Translations under genes and position numbers: made by a program
Notes under the pieces: model-generated
The model's input: only the letters and a program-made list of their open reading frames with translations
Database searches by the model: none
Told to the model about the DNA's origin: nothing
Source: Candidatus Cloacimonadota bacterium
GTDB taxonomy: Bacteria; Cloacimonadota; Cloacimonadia; Cloacimonadales; TCS61
DNA length: 8,050 nucleotides
NCBI GenBank assembly: GCA_030628755.1
Contig: DAOVQH010000099.1
Location: 1 to 8,050 of the forward strand
Direction of reading: 5' to 3'
Part shown: positions 7,402 through 8,050 of the stretch, piece after piece
Layout of the letters: the number at the start of each line of letters is the position of its first letter
How positions within the stretch are numbered: position 1 is the first letter of the stretch

Positions 7402-7723
7402 CTACGGGGCAGGCAAAGACACTAAGTTCACAATTTTTTTTATAGCTCTTTTTATTCCTTGCTTTATCAATGGAACATTAATAATTAAGTCTACTCTTTT
7501 TTTTATTTAAATAAATTAATAGTTGAGTATACCAAACAGGATTATACTTGTCACACGCTTTTAATTTACCCCGTTGGATAGCTTGCATACTACGAGGTGA
7601 ATAAATAATTTGATTTTCTACAAGTATATCAAGTCTATATCCTTCTCCAAAAGTCATGTTGTTATATTTTATCCGTTCTCCGTCCGGAAGATTTTCAAAT
7701 TTTTTTTCATATAAACCCCTTAA
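7402..7723 (-). pseudogene. Broken GxxExxY-family gene (PD-(D/E)XK nuclease-like)
   Basis: The minus strand reads in one frame (7723-7481) as YEKKFENLPDGERIKY, then GEGYRLDILVENQII, then an alien stretch, then LKACDKYNPVWYTQLLIYL, before a TAA at 7480-7478. After a frameshift near 7482-7488 another frame continues as INVPLIKQGIKRAIKKIVN and ends at a TAG at 7404-7402. These pieces match the second half of GxxExxY proteins, whose usual order is GYRLDLLVEN-IIIELKSVE-hisQLLTYL-LLINFNVPLIKxGIKR. The N-terminal half, including the naming GxxExxY motif, is absent: the frame runs upstream into a TAA at 7726-7724, beside the inverted-repeat element. Where IIELK should stand, about 11 codons derived from short repeat B replace the catalytic E-x-K glutamate. 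The gene is therefore truncated, interrupted and frameshifted. The intact family is of uncertain function and often associated with mobile regions. The family call rests on remembered motifs. Confidence 0.75.
7564..7602 (-). repeat. Short interspersed repeat, copy B (inside the GxxExxY remnant)
   Basis: On the minus strand it runs from TATTCACC through TCGTAGTATGCAAGC to ACGGGGTAAAT. It shares both ends with copy A (7263-7303). It is inserted in frame in the GxxExxY remnant between the codons for ENQII and LKAC. Its middle, TAGCTTGCATACT, resembles TAGCTTGAATACT at 7794-7806 (plus strand) inside the 152-bp inverted-repeat element. Confidence 0.6.
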
Positions 7724-7872
7724 TTAAAGTCTATCCGTAAAGTGCCGTTTCGAGTTGTAAGGAGCTTGCGACGATCCCGATATGTCGGGAAGGTAGCTTG
7801 AATACTCACTTTTTCTCGACTCGTCGTTCCTTACGAGTCGAAAAAACTGAGTTTACGGATGGACACTAATTA
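7721..7872. mobile_element. 152-bp imperfect inverted-repeat (MITE-like) element
   Basis: The terminal 21 bp (7721-7741) match the reverse complement of 7852-7872 at 18 of 21 positions (core ATCCGTAAA/TTTACGGAT). Inside these, 7748-7765 matches the reverse complement of 7826-7843 at 15 of 18 positions. Between the arms lie a hairpin TCCCGA-TATG-TCGGGA (7775-7790) and a perfect 9-bp stem TCGACTCGT/ACGAGTCGA (7816-7824 and 7833-7841). No coding frame is present. The size, terminal inverted repeats and position at the broken end of a gene suggest a non-autonomous miniature element or large palindromic repeat. No transposase or clear target-site duplication is visible, so mobility is inferred. 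Confidence 0.55.
7775..7790. repeat. TCCCGA/TCGGGA hairpin, second copy
   Basis: TCCCGA-TATG-TCGGGA forms a 6-bp stem with a 4-nt loop. It shares its stem sequence with the hairpin at 7367-7386, although loop and flanks differ. It lies in the middle of the 152-bp inverted-repeat element. Confidence 0.6.
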
Positions 7873-7877
7873 GTCCC

Positions 7878-7912
7878 CTTTGTGTTTCTTGGTGGCTTTG
7901 AGTCTTTGTGGC
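7878..7912. repeat. CTTTGTG-type degenerate repeat at the gene junction
   Basis: The plus strand repeats the themes CTTTGTGTTTCTTGG, GGCTTTGAG and TCTTTGTGGC. A related motif, CTTAGTGTCTTTGCC, is on the minus strand at 7428-7414, and CTTAGTGGCG is at 7249-7240. These bracket the GxxExxY remnant in opposite orientations. It begins directly after the stop codon of the partial gene. Function is unknown. Confidence 0.45.
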
Positions 7913-8050
7913 TTATCCTTTTCCATCAGCGAACTTTCCCAGTGGTATTTCAATAAACAGGGGTCGTCTTGTGTTCGGTTCAATATCATCTTCAGGAATT
8001 CCTTCCTGCAAGAAAATCTGTTTTATTAAACTATCACAGGTTTTAGCTCC
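7913..8050 (-). CDS. C-terminal end of an unrecognised gene (partial)
   Basis: From the window edge, the minus strand is open for 45 codons and stops at TAA (7915-7913). The peptide starts GAKTCDSLIKQIFLQEGIPE and ends RRPLFIEIPLGKFADGKG. Its composition is protein-like (balanced, with an EGIPEDDIEPNT turn followed by a hydrophobic strand), and the frame stays open right to the edge. The last residues, FADGKG, may be an extension made by repeat DNA, because the repeat at 7878-7912 starts immediately after. I do not recognise the family. The start and most of the gene are outside the window. Confidence 0.55.
   Translation of the reverse strand, partial: GAKTCDSLIKQIFLQEGIPEDDIEPNTRRPLFIEIPLGKFADGKG

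Noticed and set aside
7811..7846. Strong hairpin TCGACTCGT/ACGAGTCGA with T and A runs, considered as a terminator
   Set aside because: On both strands the T-run is 5' of the stem and the A-run is 3' of it, the wrong order for rho-independent termination. It is better explained as part of the 152-bp inverted-repeat element.
7237..7912. CRISPR array in the repeat-rich region
   Set aside because: The repeats differ in sequence, length, orientation and spacing; there is no regular repeat-spacer pattern and no cas gene.

Overview
The window is an AT-rich bacterial segment (roughly 37-40% G+C by eye). All convincing genes are on the minus strand. The style suggests an uncultured anaerobe of the FCB/Cloacimonadota type: a giant secreted multidomain protein (propeller, FN3, 'choice-of-anchor J', carboxypeptidase-regulatory-like modules), ferredoxin-fused DUF362, AT-rich spacers with good AGGAG ribosome sites, and intergenic clutter of short GC-rich hairpin repeats. 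That assignment is inference from gene style, not from a marker gene.

Layout, read in the direction of transcription (right to left). (1) 8050-7913: the last 45 codons of an unrecognised gene. (2) 7912-7197: about 700 bp without an intact gene. It holds a 152-bp imperfect inverted-repeat element, a wrecked GxxExxY-family gene, and a set of short repeats and hairpins running up to the next gene. (3) 7196-3901: a probable four-gene operon. In order it encodes a FAD-dependent DAO-family oxidoreductase (true start ATG at 7196), a DUF362 protein with a C-terminal 2x[4Fe-4S] ferredoxin domain, a UPF0173/UlaG-like metallo-beta-lactamase-fold hydrolase, and a FtsB/DivIC-like septum protein. The last two are translationally coupled through a GTGA overlap. 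(4) 3900-3680: an AT-rich spacer with a possible promoter (TTGACA) and a strong ribosome site. (5) 3679-2: the N-terminal 1226 residues of a very large secreted protein that runs off the window edge.

How the genes fit together: the FAD enzyme and the ferredoxin-bearing DUF362 protein are both redox proteins and may share an electron-transfer context, but nothing in the sequence fixes their substrates. The metallo-hydrolase and septum protein appear to be carried along in the same transcript. The large secreted protein has its own ribosome site and probably its own promoter.

The most unusual part is 7237-7912. The GxxExxY gene has lost its N-terminus at the edge of an inverted-repeat element. 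A short repeat has been inserted exactly where the family's catalytic E-x-K should be, and the gene is frameshifted near its end. A second copy of the same short repeat lies in the leader of the FAD gene. I found no CRISPR array, tRNA, rRNA, transposase or intact defence system.
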